NCBI GenBank assembly: GCA_034440575.1
Contig: JAOTOL010000982.1
Location: 62,001 to 126,000 of the forward strand
From: Imbricaverruca yamaguchii
Taxonomy: Eukaryota; Arthropoda; Thecostraca; Neoverrucidae
Reading direction: 5' to 3'
Length of the DNA: 64,000 nt
In this document: positions 37,186 through 50,096 of the stretch, in pieces
Position numbering within the stretch: the stretch's first letter is position 1
Layout: each line of letters opens with the position of its first letter
The notes under the pieces: generated by a model
What the model saw: only the letters and a program-made list of their open reading frames with translations
Databases searched by the model: none
Told to the model about the DNA's origin: nothing
Program-made: the position numbers and the translations under genes

Positions 37186-37745
37186 CAGTCGAGCTGCGAC
37201 TGCGAGCACGTCGGGCCGATGGGCCCGATCAGTCTCACCAGGAGCGTCGGCGTCAGTCGAGCTGTGACTGCGAGCATGTCGGGCCGATGGGCCCGATCAG
37301 TCTCACCAGGAGCGTCGGCGTCAGTCGAGCTGTGACTGCGAGCATGTCGGGCCGATGGACCCGATCAGTCTCACCAGGAGCGTCGGCGTCAGTCGAGCTG
37401 TGACTGCGAGCATGTCGGGCCGATGGACCCGATCAGTCTCACCAGGAGCGTCGGCGTCAGTCGAGCTGTGACTGCGAGCATGTCGGGCCGATGGACCCGA
37501 TCAGTCTCACCAGGAGCGTCGGCGTCAGTCGAGCTGTGACTGCGAGCATGTCGGGCCGATGGACCCGATCAGTCTCACCAGGAGCGTCGGCGTCAGTCGA
37601 GCTGTGACTGCGAGCATGTCGGGCCGATGGACCCGATCAGCCCCACCAGGAGCGTCGGCGTCAGTCGAGCTGTGACTGCGAGCATGTCGGGCCGATGGAC
37701 CCGATCAGCCCCACCAGAAGCGTCGGCGGCCCCGGCGTCAGTCGA
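37186..37745 (+). repeat. 68-bp minisatellite, about 8 units
   Basis: Exact 68-bp periodicity is seen, with core cagtcgagctgtgactgcga and then gcatgtcgggccgatgg. Units differ at one or two positions (gggccc versus ggaccc; cagtctc versus cagcccc), so the array has been partly homogenised. It is non-coding. Confidence 0.95.
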
Positions 37746-39602
37746 GCGCAGCACGTGACAACGGCGCGCCGAGGCTCGACAGGGTCACGGCGCCAGCCCG
37801 TCCGCCCGGACTCCGAGACCGGTCGGCCGATTGGAAAACCGGCCCAGTTCGTGGCACAGAAGACTCGTTGCCACTCCGGGAGAACAATCGGACCAGTCTG
37901 AGCGCACGAATGCGGCTCGACGAAACAGGGCTCCACCTGACGACACGAATGGTCGGCTGGCGTGTGTAGTCCCATGTCGAGACTGGGTCATTCGCCCGGC
38001 ACACGACGGTAGCCAGTGTGTGTAGCAGCGCTCCCAGCACACGGTGGCCGCCACTGGAGTCACACGGCGTGAAAATCGGCTCTCAGACCCCACCACACCC
38101 CCTCCTGCCACTTCGAGTATGAAATGTGCACCCAGAAAATATCCCACAGACAGCAACAATTTCGGTAATATCATTGTTCTTATCCACAAAACTTCCTAAA
38201 ACCAGCAGCAAGTAGAGCTAATGTGCCAACATGTCATGATTTTTATGAAAATCCACACCGAGCAAAAACAAAACATTACCCTCCGTTTTCATTCAGTTTT
38301 TTTTTCTCACTACCTTGTCTCTTCGTTAAGTATAAAATAAGAAAATTACGCAGAAAATGTGACCCAACGAATGAGCAAAGTAATGTATGTTGAAAAAAAA
38401 ATTATATCGGTCAACCACATACAAATACAACTGTGCAACACAATAATTCGTAACTTGGCATTTCCCTCAAATTTGCGCAGACATTTGCATTACTACACCA
38501 TCACCTCAATACTAATTTCCACGTTAACACCCCGGTCAGGCAGAGTTTTCATAGCCTGCCCATAGTGAGTTGGCTCGGTTTCTTCCAAACTAAGACGAAG
38601 TCCCACACCGGTTTCTCATGGACATTGACATATAACGGTGCTTGGGTGCCGGCTGTCAAACCATGGCATACATGGCACGGCATAACTTCGTCCGACGTTT
38701 GGCGGCCAAAATAATTATTTTCTGAAACCAGTTCCAAAACATGTTGGCCCACTAAATCGAGGCTCCTGCTGCTGTGTCGAGAACTCCTGCTGCGGACGCC
38801 TCCATACTCACGGCGGAATCCATTCCGGTTAGGCGCAGTATCGAGAAAAAGACTTGATTTCCATATTAATTGTGTCATCGTGAGCATTATCCTCCCAAAG
38901 AAGTCAATATCCCCCTACTTGCTGCAAATCTAGTACCTTCGACAGCAACGTCAGGAACTATTTAGAAGATATGCAAACATGCTCTTGCTGTCCAAACAGA
39001 AAGTCAATTGCCCCCTCCAAATACTGATTGGCCTAAAGTTTTCATCTCCAACGCCCAGACTTCAGCATACACGTAATAGTTAGGGGTATCCGGCATAGTC
39101 GATTCAGGTCACTGAATCCTCCATCTTGGTTGGTTCTGGTAAGTATCCGGTAGCTTCAGCACGGGTACGCCAGTGTCCAATCCGGTCTGGTTCCTTCTGC
39201 CGACGACAGCCGAAACTGAACCGCGCCGACCAGCGGCTACGCCAGTGTCCACTCCGGCCAGCGGCTACGTCAGTGTCCACTCCGGCAGGGGACATCTGCA
39301 GTGTTAGTTTGGGCTTTGGGGCGCTTCGACTGCTTCGGTCATACAGCGCATCTCCAGTGTTTCCGGCCCGCCATTCTCTACTGATCGCTCCAGCCTCCGA
39401 CAGTCCTGCATCGGCTCTGGCTGCGAGGATGCCGCGTCTGCCCCTGGCACCAGCTTCCGGCGTGCGGAATGTGCGGCCCGGGTCACGACCGACACGGATC
39501 ACGCCGTGACGCCTGCACCGGTCACGGCCCGCCTCGTGCGTCGCGAGCAGGGCGCGCCGGCTGGGTGCCGGTCAGCGCCACCCGGCGGCGGCGGGGCCGG
39601 CA

Positions 39603-39604
39603 CG

Positions 39605-39659
<55 letters not shown>

Positions 39660-39690
39660 GGACTAAGACCGGGACTAAGACCGGGACCGG
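39603..39690 (+). repeat. (GAGACC)n hexanucleotide repeat
   Basis: About ten units of gagacc are followed by gggactaagacc variants. Open frames here (TETETE on plus, LGLGLG on minus) are artefacts. Confidence 0.95.
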
Positions 39691-39849
39691 TGACTGGCGA
39701 CTCCCACGGAACGTAACCACTGACCGACAGCTCGACCACTGCTCCACTCGGCACACGCCGTCGACACGCTGCCGGCAGGCGGCAGGTGTGTAGAGCGTGC
39801 GAACAGTGCGTGGCAACAATCCATGATTATCCGGCAGAGCAGGCGCCAA

Positions 39850-40262
39850 GGTCAGCGTGGGGGACTACACCAGTCAGCGTTGGTGACTACACCAGTCAGC
39901 GTAGGTGTCAGGAAGTGTGGTTACTACACCAGTCAGCGTGGGCGACTACACCAGCCGGCGTGGATGACTACACCAGCCGGCGTGGATGACTACACCAGCC
40001 GGCGTGGATGACTACACCAGCCGGCGTGGATGACTACACCAGCCGGCGTGGATGACTACACCAGCCGGCGTGGATGACTACACCAGCCGGCGTGGATGAC
40101 TACACCAGTCGGGGTGGATGACTACACCAGTCGGCGTGGATGACTACACCAGTCGGCGTGGATGACTACACCAGTCGGCGTGGATGACTACACCAGTCAG
40201 GGTGGATGACTACACCAGTCAGGGTGGGTGACTACACCAGTCAGCGTGGGTGACTACACCAC
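39850..40262 (+). repeat. 22-bp minisatellite, about 18 units
   Basis: Units are of ctacaccagccggcgtggatga with minor variants (cagtcggcg, cagtcagcg) at the edges. The homogeneous centre suggests recent expansion. It is non-coding. Confidence 0.95.
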
Positions 40263-41049
40263 GCCAACAAATACGAACTGATAAAACGGACCAGGTTTTA
40301 CACATTACATTAGTGCACCACGCAGCATCACCCTATATAGTCTGCCGACTGTTGAAACTTGGACCTATTGAAGGTGATCGGTAATGACCATACGGGGGAA
40401 GTCGGGGCTGCTGGAGGGTTCCAGGCACCCAGGGTCCACACGGCACCGACAGCTGCCACCAGCTAAACAATGGCCCACTGGAGCAGGTCGGAGAGTGCGG
40501 GGGACGTGAGGTGTGAGGGTGTGAGGGTGCGGTGGCGCTGGTGCAGCTGTCTGCAGCACCGACAGATCTCTCCACACGGCCGGCGTGGGCGCCGACACAC
40601 TCCTTATATGGTGGAGGCGAACCACGGGCAGGACGCCGGCAGGGGAGCAACGTACTGTCACCGACCGCCGGGGCTGACACGCTGCGACAGTCGAGTACCT
40701 GCAGCCGACAGACGCCCCCTATATGGTGATGGCGAGCCATTATCCCGGCATGGCACGGGAGCAATGTACGGTATGGACCGGACGTGACTCATGCGCCGGC
40801 TCATAAAGTCAACAGAGGACGCTCCCCGATCCGACGCGACAGACACACCGAGGCAATCAGGTCCGGCACACTAGCTGGTGTGAAGGCTTCGGTGTTGCAT
40901 GCATATTGCATGGCTGCACACATAGTCGAAGGTAGTTCGGGTATTCGGGATCCTCTGCATATCTTGTATCAGGCAACGGGATTTAGCGCGATACTTCCGC
41001 CCAACAACAGCCATTCCTGGAGCACTTCCATAGCACAAAAAGTGGGACA

Positions 41050-41130
41050 CGGAGGCGTTTTTGGTTGGTTGGTTGGTTATTTGGGCTCACGGGCGCATCG
41101 ACTGCATTGGTCATACAGCGTAGGCGACTT
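41050..41130 (-). mobile_element. LINE/SINE 3'-tail fragment
   Basis: The stretch tttggttggttggttatttgggctcacgggcgcatcgactgcattgg resembles, on the minus strand, the 3' tail shared by the window's SINEs and I-clade LINE. Related fragments lie at about 39303-39356 and 41553-41612. There is no tRNA-like head, so these are 5'-truncated copies. Confidence 0.5.
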
Positions 41131-41805
41131 AGGGGGTGTTGGTATCATTTCACGCCCATATTTAACATGCACTACCGTGCCGCGCACTATGCCATACGAG
41201 CGGCAGAACGTGAGCGATACCCAACATTGTAACGCAGCGAAGCGAGATACAAAATGGAGCAATTTTACCTAGCTAGAGACGAGTTTATGCAGTTGACAGA
41301 TACCGGCACCAATGTCTTTCCATCCATTCATTCATTACTGGCTTTCCTTTTACTGGGAGCACACCACAGTTGCGCACCTAGCAGATACGGGCTCCAACAC
41401 TCGAATGGGCGGACACCCCGGATGCCACCGACCCTCGCCGCAGTCCAGGTGTGTCATACGAGTCCTGTACGTCTGAGCTTCGCTTATGTCTCAGTTCTTT
41501 GTGCAAACGGCATACTGCAGACAAGAAAAGGCCAGAAGGGCTTAACCGGCATCCTAGTTAGTTATTAGGGCTTTAGGGCGCATCAACTGCGGTGGTTATG
41601 CAACGCCCAATAGCCGGCCTCCTAAAAGGACCACGAATTGATGTTGTCGAAGGTCTACATTAGTGTGATTCAAGTCCAACCGGGAATGCGGTATTATATC
41701 TGGTTTAACATCGACCAACAGCTGGAAGGGGTTGCACCACCGGGTTGCAGAGCACATCAGAACTGCTCACGCACGTCGCACGCTCGTGGACGGCAGGGTA
41801 CTCAC

Positions 41806-41917
41806 ATCGCACGACGTCTGCGGCGGGCAGGTCCGGCTGCGACTCGGCGGCCACCACCATGTCTCCTCGCACGGGAGTCCGCGACGCTGCAACAGGCAAC
41901 AGCCGCGTGATCACCAT
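41806..41917 (-). CDS. EPLIN-like gene alternative first exon A1 (or internal exon)
   Basis: The frame ends CGA-T|GTGAGTACC, phase 1, and fits the D1 acceptor. It begins with an ATG at 41917 (MVITRLLPVAAS); an earlier in-frame ATG at 42046 would add 43 Gly/Ala/Pro-rich residues. The peptide ends AESQPDLPAADVVR. It may also be used internally through acceptor cctgttgcag|CG at 41887, whose phase 1 matches U11's end. The surrounding 41.7-42.5 kb is strongly GC- and CpG-rich, as expected for a promoter. There is no domain; it would supply an isoform-specific N-terminus. Confidence 0.55.
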
Positions 41918-42544
41918 GGTCGCGCCGGCGCCACTGGCGGCCGCCTCCCGAGCCAGGTGTGACGGCCCGCCGGCGCCAGCTCCGGCGGCGCCGCTGATTG
42001 GTCGGCCGCTCGGCGCGCCCGCTCCACTTGGCGCGCGCTCCTCCACGTGCCGACGGAAGGATGCGGCGCCACTCGGCCGCCTGACCCCGCGGCCGGGCCG
42101 GCCGGCAGCGCACGAAGCCGCCGGCTGGGCCTGACCGCTTCCGGACTGGCCGGCGGCCGGGTCACGCCCCGGCCGGCGGGCCGCCCTGCCGCCGGGCCGG
42201 CGAAAGTGTCGCCGCCGTGGGAGTGGCGCGGCGCGCGTGCGGTTCGCGCCAGAATGCCACCGACGCGGTGTTACGTCAGTGGTCGGGCGGCCGGTTGCGT
42301 CGCGTGTGGCCGGGCCGGGGCGTGCCTGACCTCATGGTGAGCCCGCAGGCTGGTGAGACCAGGCCCACCAGGCGTCGGTGTCTGTGGTCACGCCGGCGGC
42401 ACAAGGCCGGTGTCGCACCATGCGGCGATGTTGCGGCACCGGCGCGGCGACGGCGGGCTCATTAGTGCCACCGACTGACCGCGACACTGAGGCCCGGCGG
42501 CGCCGACCGTGACCGCCGCCGCCCCGGCAAGCAGCCGCTTAACT

Positions 42545-42920
42545 CGACCTGAGAACCCGCCTCTGTCGATCTGAGGACAGCTACAGCCTCTGTCGACCTG
42601 AGGACAGCTACAGCCTCTGTCGACAGGATAGCTACCGCCTCTGTCGACCTGAGAACAGCTGCAGCCTCTGTCGACAGGACAGCTGCAGTCTCTGTCGACA
42701 GGACAGCTGCAGCCTCTGTCGACCTGAGAACAGCTGCAGCCTCTGTCGACAGGACAGCTGCAGTCTCTGTCGACAGGACAGCTGCAGTCTCTGTCGACAG
42801 GACAGCTGCAGCCTCTGTCGACCTGAGAACAGCTGCAGCCTCTGTCGACAGGACAGCTGCAGTCTCTGTCGACAGGACAGCTGCAGCCTCTGTCGACCTG
42901 AGGACAGCTGCAGCCCCTGC
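42545..42920 (+). repeat. 24-bp minisatellite, about 15 units
   Basis: Units are built from ctgtcgacaggacagctgcag and a variant with cgacctgagaacagctg. Because 24 is a multiple of three, both strands give long repetitive open frames (STEAAAVL type on the minus strand). These are not treated as genes. The array lies about 0.5 kb upstream of alternative first exon A1. Confidence 0.95.
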
Positions 42921-42999
42921 CAATTTGAAACCAGTTTTTTTCCTCCATCGATCGACGTGAGGTCAGCTACCTCCTTCGCTACCCCTTTCGTCCACAGAT

Positions 43000-45900
43000 C
43001 AGGGGTTCCTCATAGCTACACAGCTCGTGCATGTAAACTGGACGTTATCTGGGAGCTCGCAATCTTTGACGTATTGCCGTTCGGCCACGTCCACACTGGG
43101 ATGACCGTTCGTGATTACGACTATGTGGATCGTCGGATAGTGGGGGATTAGACACTTATCCTATCACTTACCCTATCTTCATTGGAAATGACACTCCCCC
43201 ATAAGCTTAGATTTCTAAGTTAAGGTTAGGTTTATAGGTGATAAGTTCAGGGTCTGTTATCTTAGTTTTAAAAAGAGAAACGATATATTTGATACATTTT
43301 GGCATAATATACCAGATTTGTTTCTCAATTTGTTCCTATCCAGTTTCCACAGTTATCCCCCCGCTTCAGAGGCGAAGTTATTACTCATGGCCAGAGAAGT
43401 GCCTTTGTAATGAAGCGTGTCCCTCCTTTTAAGTTTTTTTTTGTATGTGCTTCGGTATAAACGCTGGTCCCATTGTGTGGCATACTCCTGTCGGTGAAAG
43501 CAGGAACTCCGCTACAGCAGCACGGCTTGAAGAGGAGATATTAGATGAAATCGTACCGAGAAATGTCTGTAGCTTTACACCGCATCAAAAACTCGTAAGC
43601 AAATATTCGCTTCACCCGAACGGTGGTGGTTGACTCCAAGTGTAAGGTATCACCATATAAGCCCAGAGCGTCTCCGTTGTGCGCACTGTACATTCCCAAC
43701 TTATTGACTCGCACCACACAATTTTGCATTGATGACATCTACGAAAAGGCAGCGCAAGCACGAACGATACCGAAAAAGACACAGCTGGGTAGTCTGTGTA
43801 AATACCTACAAAAATTCAGTAGTTTCCGTTCAGACACCCTACGAGTGCAGTAGGTCTATCGTCTTCTTCATCATCCTTCTTACTTTTAAAAGACAAATAT
43901 TTGAAGGAACATGAATTAACTCTCACCCATTCATCCCCCTAAGCCCGGTGGTGTTTTGCGACAACATAAAAACTGAGCTTGTCGGCGCGCCACCGCTTGG
44001 TAATGCTGATGTGGCATCGTTTGTCCAACTTTTGGTAAACCACTGAAGATGCCACATCACGTCACTGAGCTGGGACGTCAGGCGAGCCGTTTTGTGGCAT
44101 TGTGGCAAATGGCGAGCCGTTTTGGGCCTAAGTCGTCTCGAATTCTTGACAATTAATATCACTTACTGCCATCGAAATAGCCAATATTGGCTGCGGTGGG
44201 TAAAGGACAACTCACCCAACTTGTTGACACAGGTTGCACCTTTCCGAGGTCGTGCAAGTTCACCGACCTAACGTCACTTCAGATAAACGGTAACGGTTTA
44301 TGAGCCACTTTGGGTGTGTGATCCACTCAGCGATTTGTGAGCCACTTTATGAGTCACTCATGGGCACCGAAACGATATCTCCAAGCACTATTTCGTAAGC
44401 TTCCAAAAAGAGGTCAACACTTGGCCCTTGTCATATTCTTTACATATGGGTCTAAATATATCGAATTTCATATCGGTGGCATTCCAAGACGATGGGAAGT
44501 AATACGTTGGAAGTTGCAAGCTTCCATTGGTTGTCACGCTTACACTGGGATCGATTAAACGTAAAACTTTCTCTAAACGAAATTATCCTTAATTGACCTA
44601 GAAGGTCAACCATCAACCTGAAGTACACAACTCGAGTACAAATATCGCTGCATGTTCGATGTGGAATGAATGAATGGACGAAAAAAATTTGAACACGTGA
44701 AGCACGTGCCGTTTAATGCAGTATCCAGGAAACAATTAAACGTGGACATTGTACTGTCATAGAAAACAAAATATTGTTTAAGCTGAGATATGAGATAAAA
44801 AGAAACCCGAAGTCCACACTTCGCGATTATAGTTGATCTTCTAGGTGACATATCAACTTGGTTGTTGAGTTATTGATTAATTTCCTTCTTTCATTCCTTG
44901 TTTATCTGTGTTTTAATTGTTTGCTCCGATTTTTCGTAGGTGGAAGCCTGCGCTAAAACAACAGCGTGACATTGAACACTAAGCTGAAGAGCAGTCGCTT
45001 TGAAGTCATCTGTCCATGTTAATTTGATCACGCTTGAACTGCAGCGCGTCAAATAAATGAGGTCGCATGCCTTGAAGACCGGTCGGCATCCTTCCGACCT
45101 CCAAGACACTGACGCCTTCACGGGTCATCGGGTGCATGCTTAAACATCTGCTTGGCCTGGAGATGGCACCATTGATGCGTATCGTTGGGGCACATATCCG
45201 GCTGAATGTCACCGCGGTCGCGCAGCTACACTGCGCAGCCACTTCACCCGCCATTGTTGTACCAGTGCCCTCGAATGTCCGACGCAAACGGCGTCGGCAC
45301 AATAGCACGTCATACACAAACATGCGCCAGGAACCTGCTGGCCAACCGTGTGTCAGATGTGTCCAACTTCCACCTCGGGTCACAGAATGCGCGATATAAT
45401 TGTTGATTCAGAGTCCGTAGCGACAACTTTCACGGCTCGGCTTTGCCGCGTGCATTGCACATAGAGCCCCAGCCGTGAGTCAAAACCATGACAAAAAGAT
45501 GTCGTTTGTCTATCGGCAATCTATCGATCACCGTCGAACGATCGCTGAATATCAGAACTCGAAATATCGAAGCACGTAATACTGACGGGTCCTCCAGTCG
45601 GCACGTTTCCATTTGATGTCGCAGTGTTCGGCGTGCGAAGCCTTTGCACCGTTTTCCGGCGTGCATTAACTTCCGGGAAGACGAAGTCAGCACAAGCAGT
45701 ACAGGGGCCGCACGTCGCCCACCGCTGACTTCGGACTACCGTCTGATGAGCGGGTCGGGTCGCTGTCGCCGGATATTCCTCATCATCGGACGTGGAAACC
45801 CGGCCCAGATCTCAGTCGCCCGCACGAACTGGGCCGGACGAGGGTGAGCACCGGGCTGCGCCGAGGTCTAGACCATGGGAAGTGGTGTAGTGGCACTGTG

Positions 45901-46960
45901 TGCCTCAGCATCGCTCTCTCACTATCGTGCATGGCTTGGTTGCAAAGATGACGATAAACGCCATTGAATTCACGTCTGCCAGCTGATCCGTAACTCTTGT
46001 TTTCCGTCAACGTGGTGCCATATGAAGACGTTATATATACAACTATTAGGTGATGCGCCTCCGTCTGCTGCCCAATGTTACGATATAGTTTCCTCTTGTT
46101 ACACGATGCATTCAGGCCAATGTAAACGGGCGTAGCAATATCGATGTATGCTAGGCCTGTAGGTCTACTTCTTCGCAAACGATTTATGGCCATTGCTCGC
46201 AATCTAGGTCACATTAGCATGATTTTGTACTGCCGGCAACGCCAGTAACTGATAGATATATAGATAACGTGAAATACGCCAGTTGCCAAGCATATGCTGC
46301 ATATCGGTCATGCATAACATATATGAAATGGGCCTCTTTGGATACGCATGAGTTATTACGAATAGGATGCTGCCGCACGCTTGGATTTCGCTCCGAAGAA
46401 ACCATCGGACAAATGTCTTAGTATTTCCAACGAGTTGAAAGTGCGAGACAGTTACTGCGCACCACGTGATAGTTTGGGTCTAGGCTGTCGCGGCAAACAT
46501 AAGTATTGTACTTGACATCCCCGCACACTTGAGCCAAATAGTACAATACCTTATGGCGTAGATAAGCTTCGGGAGCTTCGGGTGTAGAGGCTCAAGTGCC
46601 ACAAAAATTTTGTTAAAAATCACAACTCAAAAGCTAGCAAGAACTATATGTATGCTCGTCTGTTGTAGGTCAGCAAACAGTGAAGAAAAAAATCCTTGAT
46701 AGCTAGCCGGTAGCTGGCCGGTAGCTGGCCGGTATAAAAGCTAAACAAAATCACAACGGAAATGTCCCGTTCCCAGCGGCGGAAGCATCGCCACCGAGGA
46801 GAGAGGACGGGAGATGCGTCCCCCTTATCTTGAGATAGCAGAGGGAGGTCCCAACCCCAGCATATTTTCAAAGCGGTGATGCCAGCTTTAATCGATCGTC
46901 CTAATTAAGGCACTGGCAATGGCCGCACTCAGGTTTGCTAATGGCGCCACGGAGCGCAGA
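43000..46960. other. Long intron section, nothing recognised
   Basis: This AT-richer interval shows small direct repeats (for example a gagccac series at 44290-44350 and agctggccggt at 46703-46733) but no exon with matching phase. An 87-codon plus-strand frame at 45136-45399 has a basic Cys-containing end but no family I can defend. Confidence 0.5.
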
Positions 46961-47033
46961 TCTACCGGAGTGGAAACTGAGGAGTGGCCAAGTCACCCGG
47001 TCTCCTGTGATCTGTGGTGGATCTGTACTGAGG

Positions 47034-47225
47034 AGTGGCCGGGTGACCGAGTGGCTAAGATGTTGGCTGAGCTCTGCCATGCCAATGTTCTGGGTTCAAC
47101 ACCCGCACCACTTGGGACGTGTCCAAATCCTGCGGCCCACCAGCGAAGCAGTGTGGGCGGCGCCATTAGCCGTGATCGTGCACAAAGTGCATCGTAAGCC
47201 ACCCAATAAACAGCAAAGAAAACTG
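47034..47225 (+). mobile_element. tRNA-like SINE, plus strand
   Basis: The head contains gtgaccgagtggctaag, resembling a class-II tRNA (Leu/Ser) A box, and gggttcaacacccgc, resembling a B box, about 55 bp apart. A non-tRNA body follows to about 47225 (acccaataaacagc). This is the layout of a tRNA-derived SINE and not a working tRNA gene: the stems do not close. Confidence 0.6.
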
Positions 47226-47964
47226 CGGATCTCACAGGAAGGAGCGACAGCCTGCCCGTACTCCCACCTTGCGGCAGGAATAGCTTCAGATAGTAACGTG
47301 CGGCGCGCACTCACTGGGGGCGCTGCCGGATGGTGTGGACTCTGGCGGAACGGATGGACGCGGAAGACCACAACTGAAAACTGCACGATATCAGCAAAAT
47401 TGCACTCCTAACTTATGCCGTTATTTTATCCATATCTGCTAAGGTCTGTTTAGCTTGTTAGACGGTGACGGCGGCGCCAGGATGAGAGGGGCCATCCCCA
47501 CGCACTGTCCGGCATTGAGGGAGGGCTGCATTCGTGACACCGCCCCTCCCCCACACCACAATTATTAGGGGATGTTCCTGTCATAAGTTGAAAATATCAT
47601 AGGATGGGTGTGGCGAGTGTAACATAAACTTTTAAAACAAGCATTATCCATAGTAACCCCAGGACGGGAAGGGATGAGGATCTTTCACTGCCACAGCCGG
47701 TCTGCCGCTTTTGACCTGTACTGCCTGCACTGTACTATAAGTGTGTAACTCCCGGCGGGACGTCCATTGACATGTCTCGAAAGAGTGATCGCCTGTCAAA
47801 CCTCCCCTCCGGTCTGACTGACACCTTATCCCCTCGCGCCGGCTCCGCAGTCGGAGGGTTCGGCGTTCCGTGGCGGGGGTAGCGGTCGGTCGGACCGACC
47901 GGGCTGTCCTCCAGGTATGACACGAATGGCCAGCACTGCACCTAGCGATCCAGCTCAGAACGGA

Positions 47965-47965
<1 letters not shown>

Positions 47966-48026
<61 letters not shown>

Positions 48027-48120
48027 ATATATATATGAAATATCTACATGCATACATATATATAGATATATAGATATATATAATATATACATGCGTACAT
48101 GTATGTGCATATATATATAA
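47966..48120 (+). repeat. (TA)n microsatellite
   Basis: An almost pure TA tract at 47966-48018 is followed by a TA/TG/TAGA-rich stretch. Open frames of alternating Tyr and Ile here are artefacts. Confidence 0.95.
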
Positions 48121-48970
48121 CCAGTGACGTACCTTGGGTTTGGGTTAGGGAAGCTTGTGGCAAGCCGATTCTGAGAGATCCACCTATCCCCTTTTTCACA
48201 AGTTCCCGGATTTCAACCAATATTTTTTTTTAATCGAAGGGGCCCCTCTTTATGTTCTGTGCAGGTGGCCCAACCTACCACCATCGTTCCTCAGTTACCG
48301 GATTTTAACTCCCGCATCCTGTTCAAAGGTTTTTCTTTTGGTATACTTTGATAAGTCGCCACACACTGTCGAAATTACATCTGTACAAATCACTTAAAAA
48401 TGGAAAATTTTCCAACTTCAGTCATCCCAGTTAGGTGTCATTTACATGCAGTGTCATGGAAATGAACCTGAAATTACAATTCCCCGCGATCAGGGGACAC
48501 GTCCCCGCTTTGGCGACACCCGAGGGCGGTGTATGGAAAAGCATGGCTTCAAAAAAGGTCTTGCCACGCCAACTTCAAAACCATACCACCACCATTGCTC
48601 CCAGTCCAATGAATGTGGGAGAGCATTAGTAGCCCACTTCTATAATTCTGAAAAGACTGAACCCTCAACCCTCTGCTTTGCTTTTAATATTACTTTGGAT
48701 CCATCCAACATTTCAATTTAAGAAATCCTAAGGTAGATTTCAAACTGTAGTTCAAACCTAGCAAGAGGAGTTTATATGCAGATGAGATATACATGCAGTG
48801 GCGCAGCCAGGATTTTCCTAAGGGGATGGTGGCAACACAAAAAAAAGTGTGAAGAAGAAAGCGCTGTCGGCACGATGCTCGCCGAAAATTGCTAGTCTTA
48901 TGTGGTGAAAATTTCAAGTTTTCTTGTTTTATCTCGTGTATTTTTGGTTGCTAAGCATAGCGGGGGTATT

Positions 48971-49082
48971 GGCCGCGCCTCTGCATGCACATCTTTAGTA
49001 ATGCGATTTTCTTATGGAAATCGGACCACTATAGACATGCAGGGATAGCGCAAAACCTGTTCCAGTGTTGCAAACCCATAAC
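48971..49082 (+). repeat. Left arm of a 112-bp inverted repeat
   Basis: This pairs with 49985-50096 at about 92 percent by eye. Just upstream (about 48796) lies cagtggcgcagccaggattt, which resembles the termini of some DNA-transposon-derived elements, but I found no matching opposite terminus. Confidence 0.85.
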
Positions 49083-49984
49083 TTGAGCCATGTTCCTCCG
49101 GGAGTTTACCATTCTGGGTAAGACGGTACACAATGGAAGGGCGTGTCCGGACGCTTTGCCTTTGACCTTGAACATCCAATGCCACCACACAATGCGTTGT
49201 GATCCTTTGTTTCAAATGACTCTTTACTTCGCAGTCGCTTCTTCATTAAACTTAATGGGAAAACGCCAAGTACGTCGAACAACCCTCCACAGATGCACAC
49301 CATACAAGGCTGAACAATGGTGGTCTACGCAGCTACTACCTGAGAGGACTGCGGACGCCGGGCGCGTGCACAGACTCACTGTCGGCTAAAACAGCCGAAT
49401 TTCCGCTCCGGTGTAGCGAGAGCCCTTTTCAATCGTCTTTCCACACATCGAACACGTTGCCGAGGCGGGGACGCGTCCCCTTTATCACCCTAAAATTTAC
49501 CATAAGGTTCATGTTCTGTACGGAGAAGAAAAAAACATCTGCAATCCCCCACCCCACGAAGCCATGCTCACTCCGTAGCGACGCAGTGAAAAAAACCTGA
49601 TCCGAGTAATTATATGCTATCGTAGCCAATCAATAACTCAACAAGCAGGCGGCTGCGAATGCATTCTTAAGGGTACGGCACAGAGTTGGCGATTGCTCTG
49701 AAAAAGCGTGGGGGACCAGGGTCAATGGCCTTCAGGTAGCAGGGCCCAACTCGAGTACATGAGGTTCCACTGGATTTATAGCTTCTCGGATGTTGGCCAT
49801 TATTTCCCCCTGATAAGGACAGAACATTTCGCTTTGCAAGAAATCCAAAGTTGTTGGGGCCATAGCCCTCCACAATTCACAACATTTTTTATTTCGACCA
49901 ATTTTTCAGGCACGACAACGTAAAAGCATGAATAAATGAAACACCCAAGAGAGCAGCAAGTATTTTCGTATGATATTGAGCACT

Positions 49985-50096
49985 GTTATGGATTTGCAAC
50001 ACTGGAAAAGGTTTTTTGTTATCCCTGCATGTCTATAATGGTCCGATTTCCATAAGAAAATCACATTACTAAAGATCTGCATGCAGAGGCGCGGCC
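49985..50096 (-). repeat. Right arm of a 112-bp inverted repeat
   Basis: This is the reverse complement of 48971-49082 with about nine mismatches in 112 bp. It runs from gttatgg to gcggcc. The arms are 902 bp apart. Similarity stops abruptly at both ends, so this may be two copies of one non-autonomous element inserted head to head. Confidence 0.85.

Noticed and set aside
39104..39502. Minus-strand frame as a further alternative first exon
   Set aside because: It is open and GC-rich but has no strong phase-1 donor, and part is a short tandem repeat.
42388..42948. 186-codon Cys/Asp-rich repetitive minus-strand frame resembling a repeat protein
   Set aside because: The 24-bp minisatellite (a multiple of three) keeps all frames open; no splice or start context.
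45136..45399. Possible transposase C-terminus with a basic Cys-containing end
   Set aside because: The Cys/His spacing does not fit a family I can name, and no catalytic region lies upstream.
47034..47110. A tRNA-Leu/Ser-like gene
   Set aside because: A- and B-box-like sequences are present, but the acceptor and anticodon stems do not pair and a SINE body follows.
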